NCBI GenBank assembly: GCA_963827085.1
Contig: CAWGZY010000003.1
Location: forward strand, 620,001 to 684,000
Source: JAGVPT01 sp963827085
Lineage (GTDB): Bacteria; Bacteroidota; Ignavibacteria; UBA10030; UBA8401
Length of the DNA stretch: 64,000 nucleotides
Direction of reading: 5' to 3'
Positions 7,093 through 15,710 of the stretch are shown here, piece after piece. Positions within the stretch are counted from its first letter, which is position 1. Each line of letters begins with the position of its first letter. The notes under the pieces are model-generated. The model was not told the origin of the DNA. It saw nothing but the letters and a program-made list of their open reading frames with translations, and did no database searches. A program made the translations under genes and the position numbers.

Positions 7093-7287
7093 TTATGCGT
7101 AGACTTCCTTTTCATTGCACTTGCAGACTTGAACGAGCGAACGATTGAAACGATGCGATCCGATTTCTGTCTTCACCGAGTGGATGTACGCTGTCGGAAC
7201 TTTCATCGCTCCGCACTTCGGGCATTTCGTCCCTTTTTCAGCGCCGGCCTTTTTTACCTTCTCGGCGAAATCTTGTTGCTTTGCCAT
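7093..7287 (-). CDS. Small zinc-ribbon protein
   Basis: A 64-residue basic protein with a CxxC (KCPKCG) and a second CxC (VCKCNEKE) pair that could coordinate one zinc ion. Found directly upstream of deoB, sharing its frame: the TAA stop is immediately followed by the TTG start of deoB, which suggests coupled translation. Similar short ribbon proteins are common in this group of bacteria; the function is unknown. An unrelated nucleic-acid-binding role is possible. Confidence 0.75.
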   Translation of the reverse strand: MAKQQDFAEKVKKAGAEKGTKCPKCGAMKVPTAYIHSVKTEIGSHRFNRSLVQVCKCNEKEVYA

Positions 7288-7338
7288 TGTATCCTCAAAT
7301 TAGAATAGTTTATTGACTTCTTTTTTACAGAATTTCTT

Positions 7339-9309
7339 CTAAAACACTCTCACGATATTTCCGCCTGCTTCTTTCGCTTTCTCCAGAACTTGTGTTGCAT
7401 TGGAAATGCACTCGTTGCAATCCATCCCTTCGGCCGCCCCGCAAATTCCGACAGTCACGGTCGTCGAAAACGTTTTTTGCTCGAACGACACGACCGAACT
7501 GGCAATCGCCGAACGGAGTTTCTCTGCCCACAGATATGCGTCGTTCGACGTCGTCTTCACCAGCACAACTCCGAAGATCGATTGGTCAAACCGGCCGATA
7601 AGATCGTACGAACGAATGCTGGAACGAAGAATCGATGCGACTCTTGCGACAGCAGCATCACTTCCCGCTTTTCCGTATCGAGACGTAATGTCGCTCAGCG
7701 ATGAAACCGCAAACAACAACAGCGACACATCGGAACCGTCGTCATCTGCGCGCTGCAATTCTTCAGACAGACGCTGCAGGAAATATTTTTTGGACACTGT
7801 TCCCGTGCTTTCATCAACGACGACAAATTCTTTGATAATATCGTTCGCTTCATGAAGCTCGAATGCTATTCCAGCCACGGAGGTCAACAGCGATGCCGAT
7901 GAAATCTCTTTCGCGCCGTATGCATTTTTCTCCCGGTACTCCAGCGTCAGCGCACCGTAACACTTGTTTGCCGAAGCGATGGGAATGGCCGTGAACGAGC
8001 CAACCCGCGCCATGCCGAGGGCTGCTTCATTCAACATAAATCTCGGCTCGGATGTTTTCGATAAATCATCGACTTCCTGGACGGCGTTGTTCTTGATTGC
8101 CTTTCCGGCTATACTTGAATGAAAATCAAGGAGTTGCTTTGCAACCACATAACGATGGTTGTGCCGCGTCCTGACATTCGCGATAACCCATTGCTTCTGG
8201 GAACCGTCAAACAGGATCAAGGTGAGAGCATCCCACGGAACGAGCATGGAGACTTCTTCCGCCAATGCGTTCCCGATATCCGGGATTTCCGATTCGCCGA
8301 ATGCTCTTGCGCGAAACCGCATCTCGGTTTTCAATACTCTGCTCTCGCTCATCAAATCATATTTCTCGGTCGAACTTCTCAACACCGCTGAAAGCATTTT
8401 CGTAAACTTCGCAAGCTGAATAACCGTTTCCGGGCCGTACGCATCGTCTGCTTTACTGTCGATGGCGAGCACCGCAATCGGCAGCAGATCTCCGTCGCGG
8501 CGTGGATAAAAAACAGGCACGCCGATAAACGATTTTATTTCCTCCAGGCTCGTGTAATACGGAACAATGTCCCGTTCCGCGTTGGCTGCAATCTGATTCA
8601 GAATCTCCGGCGCTCCGGACAAAGCAATCTGACTGACAATATCGTTGCCGATCGGCAATTTCCTTGATGTCGAAAATGAAGGGCTGTCGGTCAATTTGCT
8701 TTCGAGGACAAGCTGCCGGGCTTCGCGGTTGACCCAGAAGAACGAAACGGAGTTGGCAAAGACAACTTCTTTAATCACCGACAACATTTTTTGCAGGAGA
8801 AAATTAAACTCGGTTTTCGGTTCCTGCTGGCTTCCTTCCACCATGCTCTGTCCGTCATCGACAAAGTCCGATGGAGAGTATATAATCGCCTCGCGAGCCC
8901 GTTGAACCGGCTCTTCAAAGAGAATTTTTTTCTCTTCAACTTCGGCCCGTTGTTCAACCATAACAAATGAGGGGATCACGTCGCTCTTCCCTTCATCATC
9001 CTCTCCTTCAACTTTCTGATCGTTCAATCCGGCTGTCAACGGCATGAAACTTTTCTCGTCTTCCCCTACGGGCTCATCCGTTACTGCGTCATCGTCATCC
9101 GACTTCCCATTTTTCTTCCCGCGCAGTGAATCGATAACATAGTACGCCGCAATTCCCGTTATGACAAAACAGAATATCTTCGTCAGAATTGCGCCCGACC
9201 ACAATCCCAAAAAAAACAGAAGGACTCCGATGCCAGCAACAACGCCCTCTTGAAGTGAAATCTTAGAAAAGCCGCTTTGAAAGGCGATTCCCCGCTTTTT
9301 TTCCGGCAT
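7339..9309 (-). CDS. Membrane-anchored GAF-GAF protein with degenerate GGDEF domain
   Basis: A 656-residue signalling protein. An N-terminal pair of hydrophobic helices (about residues 20-55) is followed by an acidic linker, a GAF domain (about 195-340), a second GAF domain (about 360-510) and a C-terminal GGDEF-like domain (about 525-655). The signature loop reads GRFDQSIFGVVLV, so the GG(D/E)EF active site and probably cyclase activity are lost. It may act as a c-di-GMP or nucleotide receptor or as a scaffold. Start chosen at ATG 9309; a frame extension to 9420 has no support. Confidence 0.8.
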   Translation of the reverse strand: MPEKKRGIAFQSGFSKISLQEGVVAGIGVLLFFLGLWSGAILTKIFCFVITGIAAYYVIDSLRGKKNGKSDDDDAVTDEPVGEDEKSFMPLTAGLNDQKVEGEDDEGKSDVIPSFVMVEQRAEVEEKKILFEEPVQRAREAIIYSPSDFVDDGQSMVEGSQQEPKTEFNFLLQKMLSVIKEVVFANSVSFFWVNREARQLVLESKLTDSPSFSTSRKLPIGNDIVSQIALSGAPEILNQIAANAERDIVPYYTSLEEIKSFIGVPVFYPRRDGDLLPIAVLAIDSKADDAYGPETVIQLAKFTKMLSAVLRSSTEKYDLMSESRVLKTEMRFRARAFGESEIPDIGNALAEEVSMLVPWDALTLILFDGSQKQWVIANVRTRHNHRYVVAKQLLDFHSSIAGKAIKNNAVQEVDDLSKTSEPRFMLNEAALGMARVGSFTAIPIASANKCYGALTLEYREKNAYGAKEISSASLLTSVAGIAFELHEANDIIKEFVVVDESTGTVSKKYFLQRLSEELQRADDDGSDVSLLLFAVSSLSDITSRYGKAGSDAAVARVASILRSSIRSYDLIGRFDQSIFGVVLVKTTSNDAYLWAEKLRSAIASSVVSFEQKTFSTTVTVGICGAAEGMDCNECISNATQVLEKAKEAGGNIVRVF

Positions 9310-9425
9310 TCTGAGTCCTAAGGTTAACAGAAATCGCGTAAAGTGTATAAATTTATCCAATTCCGGTGCGAAAGTCAAGCCAAATAGGCCTAAGACAGCG
9401 GGCGATTTGCCCTTACTCAAAAAAC

Positions 9426-9500
9426 CTGTCGGACACCATAACCGAGAAATCGCGATATATTGAAATATTTGCCATGGTCAATCAAGAAGATGTCCCGCAG
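9426..9500. repeat. 75-bp inverted-repeat element, copy A
   Basis: Begins with CTGTCGGACACC and ends with GATGTCCCGCAG, imperfect inverted ends (9 of 12 pair). It aligns with copy B at 12310-12383 over its whole length with a one-base gap, about 54 of 74 positions identical by hand count. The two copies are in the same orientation and flank the nucleotidyltransferase-phosphomannomutase gene. No coding capacity. Confidence 0.7.
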
Positions 9501-9552
9501 ATGCACCACTGTAATACTCCGCGGTTGAAGAAGGTGCCTTAGTTTCGATCTT

Positions 9553-9648
9553 AATGTCATTCCGGAGAAAGCCGGTCGACGACTCCCCACGTGTCGTCGA
9601 GAATCCAGTTTGTTTGCTGTGGATGCCCGCCTGGGCGGGCATGACATT
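9553..9648. repeat. Multi-hairpin palindromic element (REP/MITE-like)
   Basis: Bounded by the inverted repeat AATGTCAT (9553-9560) and ATGACATT (9641-9648). Inside are three further hairpins: CCGG-AGAAAG-CCGG, CGACGAC with GTCGTCG, and GCCCGCC-TGG-GCGGGC. The layout TGTCATTCC...GGGCATGACA resembles small non-autonomous elements seen in many bacterial genomes. Together with copy A it fills most of the 454-bp gap between 9309 and 9764. Confidence 0.7.
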
Positions 9649-9763
9649 GTATTTTTAGTTACGCATACCCAAACTAAGACACTACCGGTTGAAGGACAAG
9701 TTTTTTTTGTGTACTATTCTTTGTAGACGTTTGATCCCTCATTTCATTAACCATCTCTTTCCT

Positions 9764-12280
9764 ATGAAAGCAGTAATTATGTCCGGCGGATTTGGGACAA
9801 GGCTCCGCCCCCTTACATGCAACATCCCGAAACCGATGGTACCGATGATGAACAAGCCGATGATGCAGCACATCGTCAGCTTATTGAAGAGGCACGGCAT
9901 CACCGACATTGTTTCAACTCTTTTTTATCAACCTGAAAGCATCACGTCGTTCTTTGGTGATGGTTCACTCTTCGGGATCACAATGCAATATCGTAAGGCG
10001 GAAGCCGACTACGGAACGGCTGGAAGCGTCCGCAATGCTGCGGATTTTCTCGACGAACGATTCATCGTGATCAGCGGCGATGTATTGACGGATTTCGATC
10101 TCTCAAAAGCAATAGCATTCCACGAAAAGAAGAAAGCGAAAGCGACGCTTGTCCTTACGCGCGCAAAGAATCCTCTGCAATTCGGCGTCGTCATCACCAA
10201 CAACGAAGGAAAAATCACCCGCTTTCTGGAAAAACCATCTTGGGGAGAAGTCTTCAGCGACACGATCAACACAGGCATTTACATCATTGAGCCCGACGTG
10301 CTTCAGCGGATTCCGTTCCAGCAGGATTTTGATTTCAGCAAGAATCTCTTCCCCATGCTGCTTGAGGAGGATGCAGGATTGTACGGGTACATCTCGGACG
10401 GCTACTGGCGCGACGTCGGCAATTTGAACGAATACCAGGAGGCCCATCTTGACGCACTGGACGGCCTGGTGCAAATCGACTTCGAGGGGAAAAAAACGGG
10501 AAACTGCTATATCGGCGAGAAATCGACCGTTCTTACAGCACCGGAAAATCTGCAGGGCACAGTGTTGATTGGCAACGATTGCATGATCGGTGCGCAAGTA
10601 AAAATTATCAGGTCCGTCATCGGCGATAACTGCATTATTGAAGACGGTGCGGTAATTCGCGACTCAATTATCTGGGAGAAAAGCAAAATTGGAAGACGTG
10701 CCGAGCTTTCATCGTGTGTGCTCGGAAGGAAAACAGAGATCGGCGAGTCCGCCCGCATCGACGACAACGTCTTCATCGGCGACATGTGTGTCATCGGAAA
10801 AGAGAGCAGACTCGCTTCGAACATCAAGCTCTGGCCCGAAAAAGTCGTGGAGGACGGAGCTATTCTCACGCGAAGCCTCGTGTGGGAGGATAAGTGGCTG
10901 CGTGAGCTCTTCAGCGATTCGCGGATCACCGGACTTTCGAACATTGAGATGAACCCTGAATTCGGCGCGAAACTCGGTACGGCATTCGGCGCGTTTGTTG
11001 GGAAAGGTAAAGCCGTCCTTACAAGCCGAGACTCGGACAACGTCTCCCGGATGATCAACCGTTCGATTATGTGCGGATTGATGTCCGCAGGAGTCGACAC
11101 CAACGACTTGCGCGCAACCTCAATCCCGATCCTCCGGCATGAGCTTCGGGGTGAAAAAAACGCAGGCGGAATCCACGTTCGAAAATCTCCCTTCGATAAA
11201 AATCTGACGGATATTATTTTTTTCGACCATAATGGAAAAGATTTGCCGTCGAATAAAACGAAAGCCGTTGAGCGGCTCTTCTTCGGAGAGGATTTTCCGC
11301 GAGCGAGCTATAAAAGCGTCGGAGGGATCAGCTTCCCCGAACGGGCGCAGGAAAGTTATATCGAAAAATTTCTCTCCACGATCAACACGGCGGCCATTTC
11401 ACAGGCACGGTTCAAACTGGTGATCGATTATTCCAACGGCGTTGCATCGACAATTTTCCCAAACATTCTCGGCTCGCTCCAATGTCAAGCGCTTGCATTG
11501 AATGCGTATCTCGACCCTAAAAAATTGACGCGCGATAAAGTGGAATTCGACGCGGCTGTCGCGCAGCTCTCCCACATTGTCACTTCGCTCGGATACGACG
11601 TAGGTTTCTTGATCGACGCCGGGGCGGAAAAAATTTTCGTCGTGGATGAAAACGGCAATTTCGTCAAGAACGACAGGCTGTTGACGCTGATAACGTCCCT
11701 GTATCTGAGCGTAAACCCGGAAACAAAAAAAATTGCAGTGCCCATTACGGCCTCGGCTGAAATTGATTTGATCGTCGAAGGAAAAGGTGTTGAAGTGGTC
11801 AAAACGCGGGACAGCCATCTCTCGTTAATGGAAGCGTCAACTTCAAAAGACGTGCAGTTTGTCGGAGGGACAAAGGGGGGATTCATTTTCCCCGATTTTC
11901 TTTTTGCAAGCGACGGTATGTACAGCGTCGCAAAAATTTTGGAAATGATGGCCCTTGCCGGCAAGCGTTTCGGAGTGTTGGAAAAGGAAGTCCCTGCGCT
12001 TCATCTTATGAAACGGAGCATCCACTGCCCCTGGGATCGGAAGGGAAAGGTCATGCGCCATATGATGCACGATACGGAGGGAATGCACCGCATTCTTGTC
12101 GATGGAATAAAAATTATCTTCGAAAACGATGCAGCGTCGACTTCGGTTTTGATGAGGCCGGACAAAGCTGAACCGCTGTTCCATGTCACCGCCGAATCGA
12201 CGGTAAAAGACATCGCACTGTCACTCCTGAATAAATATGAAGAAAAAATCTTGAGTTGGAGAGACATGAACGAGTCATGA
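9764..12280 (+). CDS. Sugar-phosphate nucleotidyltransferase fused to degenerate phosphomannomutase domain
   Basis: An 838-residue fusion, annotated in related genomes as mannose-1-phosphate guanylyltransferase. The nucleotidyltransferase domain (about 1-230) has the loop SGGFGTRLRPLT and DYGTAGSV. A left-handed hexapeptide helix (about 245-370) follows, then a phosphohexomutase-fold region (about 385-838). In that last part the phosphoserine loop (normally TASHNP) is replaced by HVRKSPFD and the metal loop DGDADR by IDAGAEKIF, so mutase activity is doubtful. Start at ATG 9764, matching family N-termini. Likely role: making NDP-sugars for polysaccharide. Confidence 0.88.
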   Translation: MKAVIMSGGFGTRLRPLTCNIPKPMVPMMNKPMMQHIVSLLKRHGITDIVSTLFYQPESITSFFGDGSLFGITMQYRKAEADYGTAGSVRNAADFLDERFIVISGDVLTDFDLSKAIAFHEKKKAKATLVLTRAKNPLQFGVVITNNEGKITRFLEKPSWGEVFSDTINTGIYIIEPDVLQRIPFQQDFDFSKNLFPMLLEEDAGLYGYISDGYWRDVGNLNEYQEAHLDALDGLVQIDFEGKKTGNCYIGEKSTVLTAPENLQGTVLIGNDCMIGAQVKIIRSVIGDNCIIEDGAVIRDSIIWEKSKIGRRAELSSCVLGRKTEIGESARIDDNVFIGDMCVIGKESRLASNIKLWPEKVVEDGAILTRSLVWEDKWLRELFSDSRITGLSNIEMNPEFGAKLGTAFGAFVGKGKAVLTSRDSDNVSRMINRSIMCGLMSAGVDTNDLRATSIPILRHELRGEKNAGGIHVRKSPFDKNLTDIIFFDHNGKDLPSNKTKAVERLFFGEDFPRASYKSVGGISFPERAQESYIEKFLSTINTAAISQARFKLVIDYSNGVASTIFPNILGSLQCQALALNAYLDPKKLTRDKVEFDAAVAQLSHIVTSLGYDVGFLIDAGAEKIFVVDENGNFVKNDRLLTLITSLYLSVNPETKKIAVPITASAEIDLIVEGKGVEVVKTRDSHLSLMEASTSKDVQFVGGTKGGFIFPDFLFASDGMYSVAKILEMMALAGKRFGVLEKEVPALHLMKRSIHCPWDRKGKVMRHMMHDTEGMHRILVDGIKIIFENDAASTSVLMRPDKAEPLFHVTAESTVKDIALSLLNKYEEKILSWRDMNES

Positions 12281-12309
12281 CGGCGGATGAGCGCCGCTCT
12301 TCTTCATAG

Positions 12310-12383
12310 CTGTCGGACACCGTATCCAGAAATCTCGATGTGTTGAAACATTTAGTACGATACACTGAGAAGGTGTCTGACAG
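12310..12383. repeat. 74-bp inverted-repeat element, copy B
   Basis: Starts CTGTCGGACACC and ends GGTGTCTGACAG; the ends are inverted with 11 of 12 bases pairing, making this the best-preserved copy. It lies 29 bp after the stop of the fusion gene. A short GC stem (CGGCG at 12281-12285 with CGCCG at 12292-12296) followed by CTCTTCTT just before it may be a weak terminator. Confidence 0.72.
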
Positions 12384-12487
12384 CTCCCCAAACCGTACCG
12401 CTGCCAATAGGGTCCGCCACTTTACATTTTAACGCCAAAAGCGTATATTGGCAATCAAGTTTTATGGATTAGGAGAATGTTTCGAAC

Positions 12488-12958
12488 ATGAAAATTAGCG
12501 ACATCCTCGATGAAACGTCGATCAGGACTCAATTGGCAGGCGACTCCAAAAATGATATCATTTTGGCAATGATCGACATCGTCGCTGCTTCTAAAAAAGT
12601 CCTCGACAAAGAAAAAGTAAAGGAAGCGATTTTTGAGCGGGAAAAGATCATGTCGACCGGTGTGGGCAATGGATTTGCAATTCCGCACGGCAAGACCGAT
12701 GCCGTTTCCGACATCGTAGCGGCATTTGCGGTCACCGCCAAACCGATAGACTACCAATCGCTCGACGATCAGCCCGTCCGCCTGGTGTTCCTTCTCGTAG
12801 GCAAGGATAGTATGGTCGGGCCGCACATTAAATTGTTAAGCCGTATCTCGCGGCTGATGAACAAAGAAGAATTTCGGAAAAAATTATTGTCCGCCGCTTC
12901 GCCGAAAGAAGTTCTCGAAATCTTCCGGACTGAAGAAGCGACGTACTTCGATAACTGA
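12488..12958 (+). CDS. PTS EIIA domain protein (PtsN-like)
   Basis: A 156-residue phosphocarrier of the mannitol/fructose/nitrogen EIIA family. The phosphorylatable His lies in NGFAIPHGKTDAV (about residue 66). No EIIB or EIIC domains are attached and no sugar permease is nearby, so it is more likely a regulatory PtsN-type EIIA than a transport subunit. It stands as a single gene, with AGGAG upstream of the ATG. The name ptsN is not asserted because subgroup calling needs alignment. Confidence 0.88.
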   Translation: MKISDILDETSIRTQLAGDSKNDIILAMIDIVAASKKVLDKEKVKEAIFEREKIMSTGVGNGFAIPHGKTDAVSDIVAAFAVTAKPIDYQSLDDQPVRLVFLLVGKDSMVGPHIKLLSRISRLMNKEEFRKKLLSAASPKEVLEIFRTEEATYFDN

Positions 12959-13138
12959 TCCCGTTGAGCGTACTACTATTAATAGTCCAGCCACACATCC
13001 GTCGACCGTTTTTCACTCCTGCATCAGAATCGTGTTTACAAATCGAGAGACAATAATAATTCGGACCGCTCCCTATCGAAGCGGTTTTTCCCTTCTAACA
13101 GGATTGCGCAGCAGCTCATTCCAAGGACGAGTAGCACA

Positions 13139-14401
13139 GTGACATTCAAATCGATCCGAGGCACGAAAGATATCCTTCCCGCCGAAACGGCGCGCTGGCA
13201 ATATGTTGAGTCGGCAATCCGCAGGGTTTTTCACCGCTTCAACTATATAGAAATTCGTACACCCCTTTTTGAGCAAACCTCTCTTTTTGCGCGGAGTATC
13301 GGGGAATTGACGGACATTGTGGGGAAAGAAATGTACACCTTCACCGACAGGAGCAACGAGAGCATTACCCTGAGGCCTGAGGGGACGGCCTCTGTTATTC
13401 GAGCGTACATACAAAATAATTTGGGTGAAGCGCAGCCGTTGGTCAAAGTCTATTACATCGGCCCGATGTTCCGCCAGGAGCGGCCGCAAGCCGGACGGCT
13501 GCGCCAGTTTCATCAATTCGGCGCCGAAGCGATCGGCTCGCCCCAGCCTGAAGTAGATGCCGAGATCATCGCAATGACGATCCACATCTATGAAGAACTT
13601 TCACTAACAGAATATTCCCTGAAGATAAATTCGGTGGGATGCGAAAAATGCCGCCCGCATTATCGCGAAGTTCTGCAGACTCAGCTTCGGACAATCGCCC
13701 CGCAGCTCTCCCCCGACAGTCAGCGGCGCATCGAGGATAATCCGATGCGCGTCCTCGATTCAAAAGATGAGAACGACCGAAAGCTCACCGCCGCAATGCC
13801 GATGATAACAGACTTCTTGTGTGCGGAATGCGCCGGGCATTTTGAGGATGTGAAAAAGTTTCTCCGCGCGTTCAATATCCCCTTTGCTGGGGATAAACGA
13901 TTAGTGCGCGGGCTGGATTATTATACGAAGACCGCTTTCGAGTTGACGAGCACGGCACTTGGTTCGCAAGACGCCCTCGCCGGCGGGGGACGGTACGATC
14001 TGTTGACGCATGAACTCGGGGGCAAAGCAACGCCCGGTGTCGGATTCGCAGCGGGCATCGAACGGCTCATGATGGTGCTGGAAAAAAAAGGCGCCGCGAA
14101 GAACATCGATGTCAAGCCTGTGCTGTATATCGCAGCGGCGGATGACATTTCACGCGAGTGGATTATCTCAACGACAATGGAACTTCGCGCAAAAGGAATC
14201 GCTGTCGAATCGGATTTTCTCAGGCGGAGCTTAAAAGCCCAAATGCGCGACGCCGACCGGCAGCAGGCTGCTTTCGTCATCGTGGTGGGTCAGCACGAAC
14301 GTGAATCCGGCAAAGCAGCTTTGAAGAATATGCAGACGGGGGAGCAGAAAGAAATTATTCTGAAAAACATTGCCACGCAGTTTTCTCAGGCGGCACCGTA
14401 A
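13139..14401 (+). CDS. hisS: Histidyl-tRNA synthetase
   Basis: Class II aminoacyl-tRNA synthetase charging tRNA-His. The 420 residues contain class II motif 2 with LRPEGTASVIRAY and RQERPQAGRLRQFHQFG, the histidine-specific motif RGLDYYTKTAFE, motif 3 GVGFAAGIERLMM and a C-terminal anticodon-binding domain. It starts at GTG 13139 with AAGGA 11 bases upstream; the conserved FKSIRGTKDILP opening fits this start. The stop overlaps the next start by one base. Confidence 0.96.
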   Translation: MTFKSIRGTKDILPAETARWQYVESAIRRVFHRFNYIEIRTPLFEQTSLFARSIGELTDIVGKEMYTFTDRSNESITLRPEGTASVIRAYIQNNLGEAQPLVKVYYIGPMFRQERPQAGRLRQFHQFGAEAIGSPQPEVDAEIIAMTIHIYEELSLTEYSLKINSVGCEKCRPHYREVLQTQLRTIAPQLSPDSQRRIEDNPMRVLDSKDENDRKLTAAMPMITDFLCAECAGHFEDVKKFLRAFNIPFAGDKRLVRGLDYYTKTAFELTSTALGSQDALAGGGRYDLLTHELGGKATPGVGFAAGIERLMMVLEKKGAAKNIDVKPVLYIAAADDISREWIISTTMELRAKGIAVESDFLRRSLKAQMRDADRQQAAFVIVVGQHERESGKAALKNMQTGEQKEIILKNIATQFSQAAP

Positions 14402-14889
14402 TGTTAAAGAAGACGCGCAAAGGGGGCGAGTACAGAATGCTTATTCAGCCGACGTACGACGAGACGCTGAAGAAAGCAGGAACTTTATTTTTGATCGAGA
14501 CAGTGAAGCAGTTCAGCAGTTTTAGTTATGAGGTCGTGGTGGAAGAAACGCGCGAAGAGAAACGGTTGACATGGGCATTGCACGGACTGCGCGCGCCGGA
14601 ACTCCTCATGCCGTCGTTCGGCGGGGCGCAATTCAAAAAAGTATATTTCGATATAAAAGGCGCTCAGACCTTCATCCTAAAAAAGATTGACGGAGAAGTA
14701 AACGAATTCAAATTAAAAATTTCACCTACTTCTGTTGCAGTTCAGACAATTGCCGGTACACCGTTTGTCTCGGTCTACACAACGGAAGCCTCATTCGAAG
14801 AACAACGTCCAAAGGAGATGGAAATTCCGAAGCGCAAGCCTGATATCAAACGGCTGCCGGAACGTTTACCGCAAAGGAAGAAACTCTAA
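14401..14889 (+). CDS. Conserved hypothetical protein
   Basis: A 162-residue soluble protein that I do not recognise. A mixed alpha/beta body contains LHGLRAPELLMPSFGGAQF and several strand-like stretches, and the end is rich in Lys, Pro and Arg (PKRKPDIKRLPERLPQRKK), which may bind RNA or membrane. It overlaps hisS and lgt by one base on each side, so it is translated as part of the hisS-lgt operon. Confidence 0.75.
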   Translation: MLKKTRKGGEYRMLIQPTYDETLKKAGTLFLIETVKQFSSFSYEVVVEETREEKRLTWALHGLRAPELLMPSFGGAQFKKVYFDIKGAQTFILKKIDGEVNEFKLKISPTSVAVQTIAGTPFVSVYTTEASFEEQRPKEMEIPKRKPDIKRLPERLPQRKKL

Positions 14890-15710
14890 TGCACCCGAAA
14901 CTCTTTGAAATTTTTGGCATTCCGGTGTACAGCTTCGGCCTGATGCTAGGAACTTCGTTCATCGTTGCGAGTCTTTTGTTGACGAGCGAACTGAAGAGAA
15001 AAAAACTGGATCCGGAACTCGGCAGCACCATCACACTGATTGCGCTTTTTGGCGGCGTTGCCGGTTCGAAAATACTATACCTCATCGAAAACTGGACTTT
15101 CTTTATTGCCGATCCCGTCGGCATGGCGTTCTCACCGGGCGGGCTCACATGGTATGGAGGATTTCTTCTTGTCGCATGGCTGATTTACTTCTTTGCAAAA
15201 GGCAAGAAGATAAAATTCCTTACGATCGCCGACGCAACATCGCCCGGTTTACTCTGGGCATACGGCATCGCGCGCATCGGCTGTCATCTTTCGGGAGACG
15301 GAGATTACGGATTCCCGACAACGCTCCCGTGGGGGACGGACTATTCCAACGGCACGTATCCCCCATCGCTGGCCTTTAAAAATTTTCCCGAAATAACATC
15401 AAAGTTTCCCAACGGGATTGTGCCGGACACCACGCTGTGTCAGCCGACCCCCATTTATGAGTTTATTATTTGTACGATTCTCTTCGCCATCCTGTGGAAG
15501 AATCGTGCGAAGATCGTCGGAACCGGACGGATGTTCATGTGGTATCTTGTTGCCGCAGGTTCGGAGCGGTTTACTGTCGAATTCCTCCGTATCAACCCAA
15601 GAATACTGCTTGGCCTTTCGGAAGCGCAGCTGATTGCTGTCGTGTTGATCCTCTTCGGCGTGTACGGGCTTACGGCGATTCCGGCCGATGGAAAAAATTC
15701 TGCGCCGTGA
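14889..15710 (+). CDS. lgt: Lgt-family prolipoprotein diacylglyceryl transferase, divergent
   Basis: Integral membrane enzyme expected to attach diacylglycerol to the lipobox Cys of prolipoproteins. The 273 residues have about seven membrane segments, the PGGLTWYGGFLL motif and a variant of the signature loop, IARIGCHLSGDGDYG, where classical Lgt has GRxGNFxNxE. The PTPIYEF segment and the C-terminal Arg in AAGSERFTVEFLR also fit. It may be a specialised paralogue, with a canonical lgt elsewhere. Confidence 0.8.
   Translation: MHPKLFEIFGIPVYSFGLMLGTSFIVASLLLTSELKRKKLDPELGSTITLIALFGGVAGSKILYLIENWTFFIADPVGMAFSPGGLTWYGGFLLVAWLIYFFAKGKKIKFLTIADATSPGLLWAYGIARIGCHLSGDGDYGFPTTLPWGTDYSNGTYPPSLAFKNFPEITSKFPNGIVPDTTLCQPTPIYEFIICTILFAILWKNRAKIVGTGRMFMWYLVAAGSERFTVEFLRINPRILLGLSEAQLIAVVLILFGVYGLTAIPADGKNSAP

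Noticed and set aside
9310..9420. N-terminal extension of the GAF-GAF protein
   Set aside because: The extra 37 residues have no ribosome site, and the predicted membrane anchor begins normally from ATG 9309.
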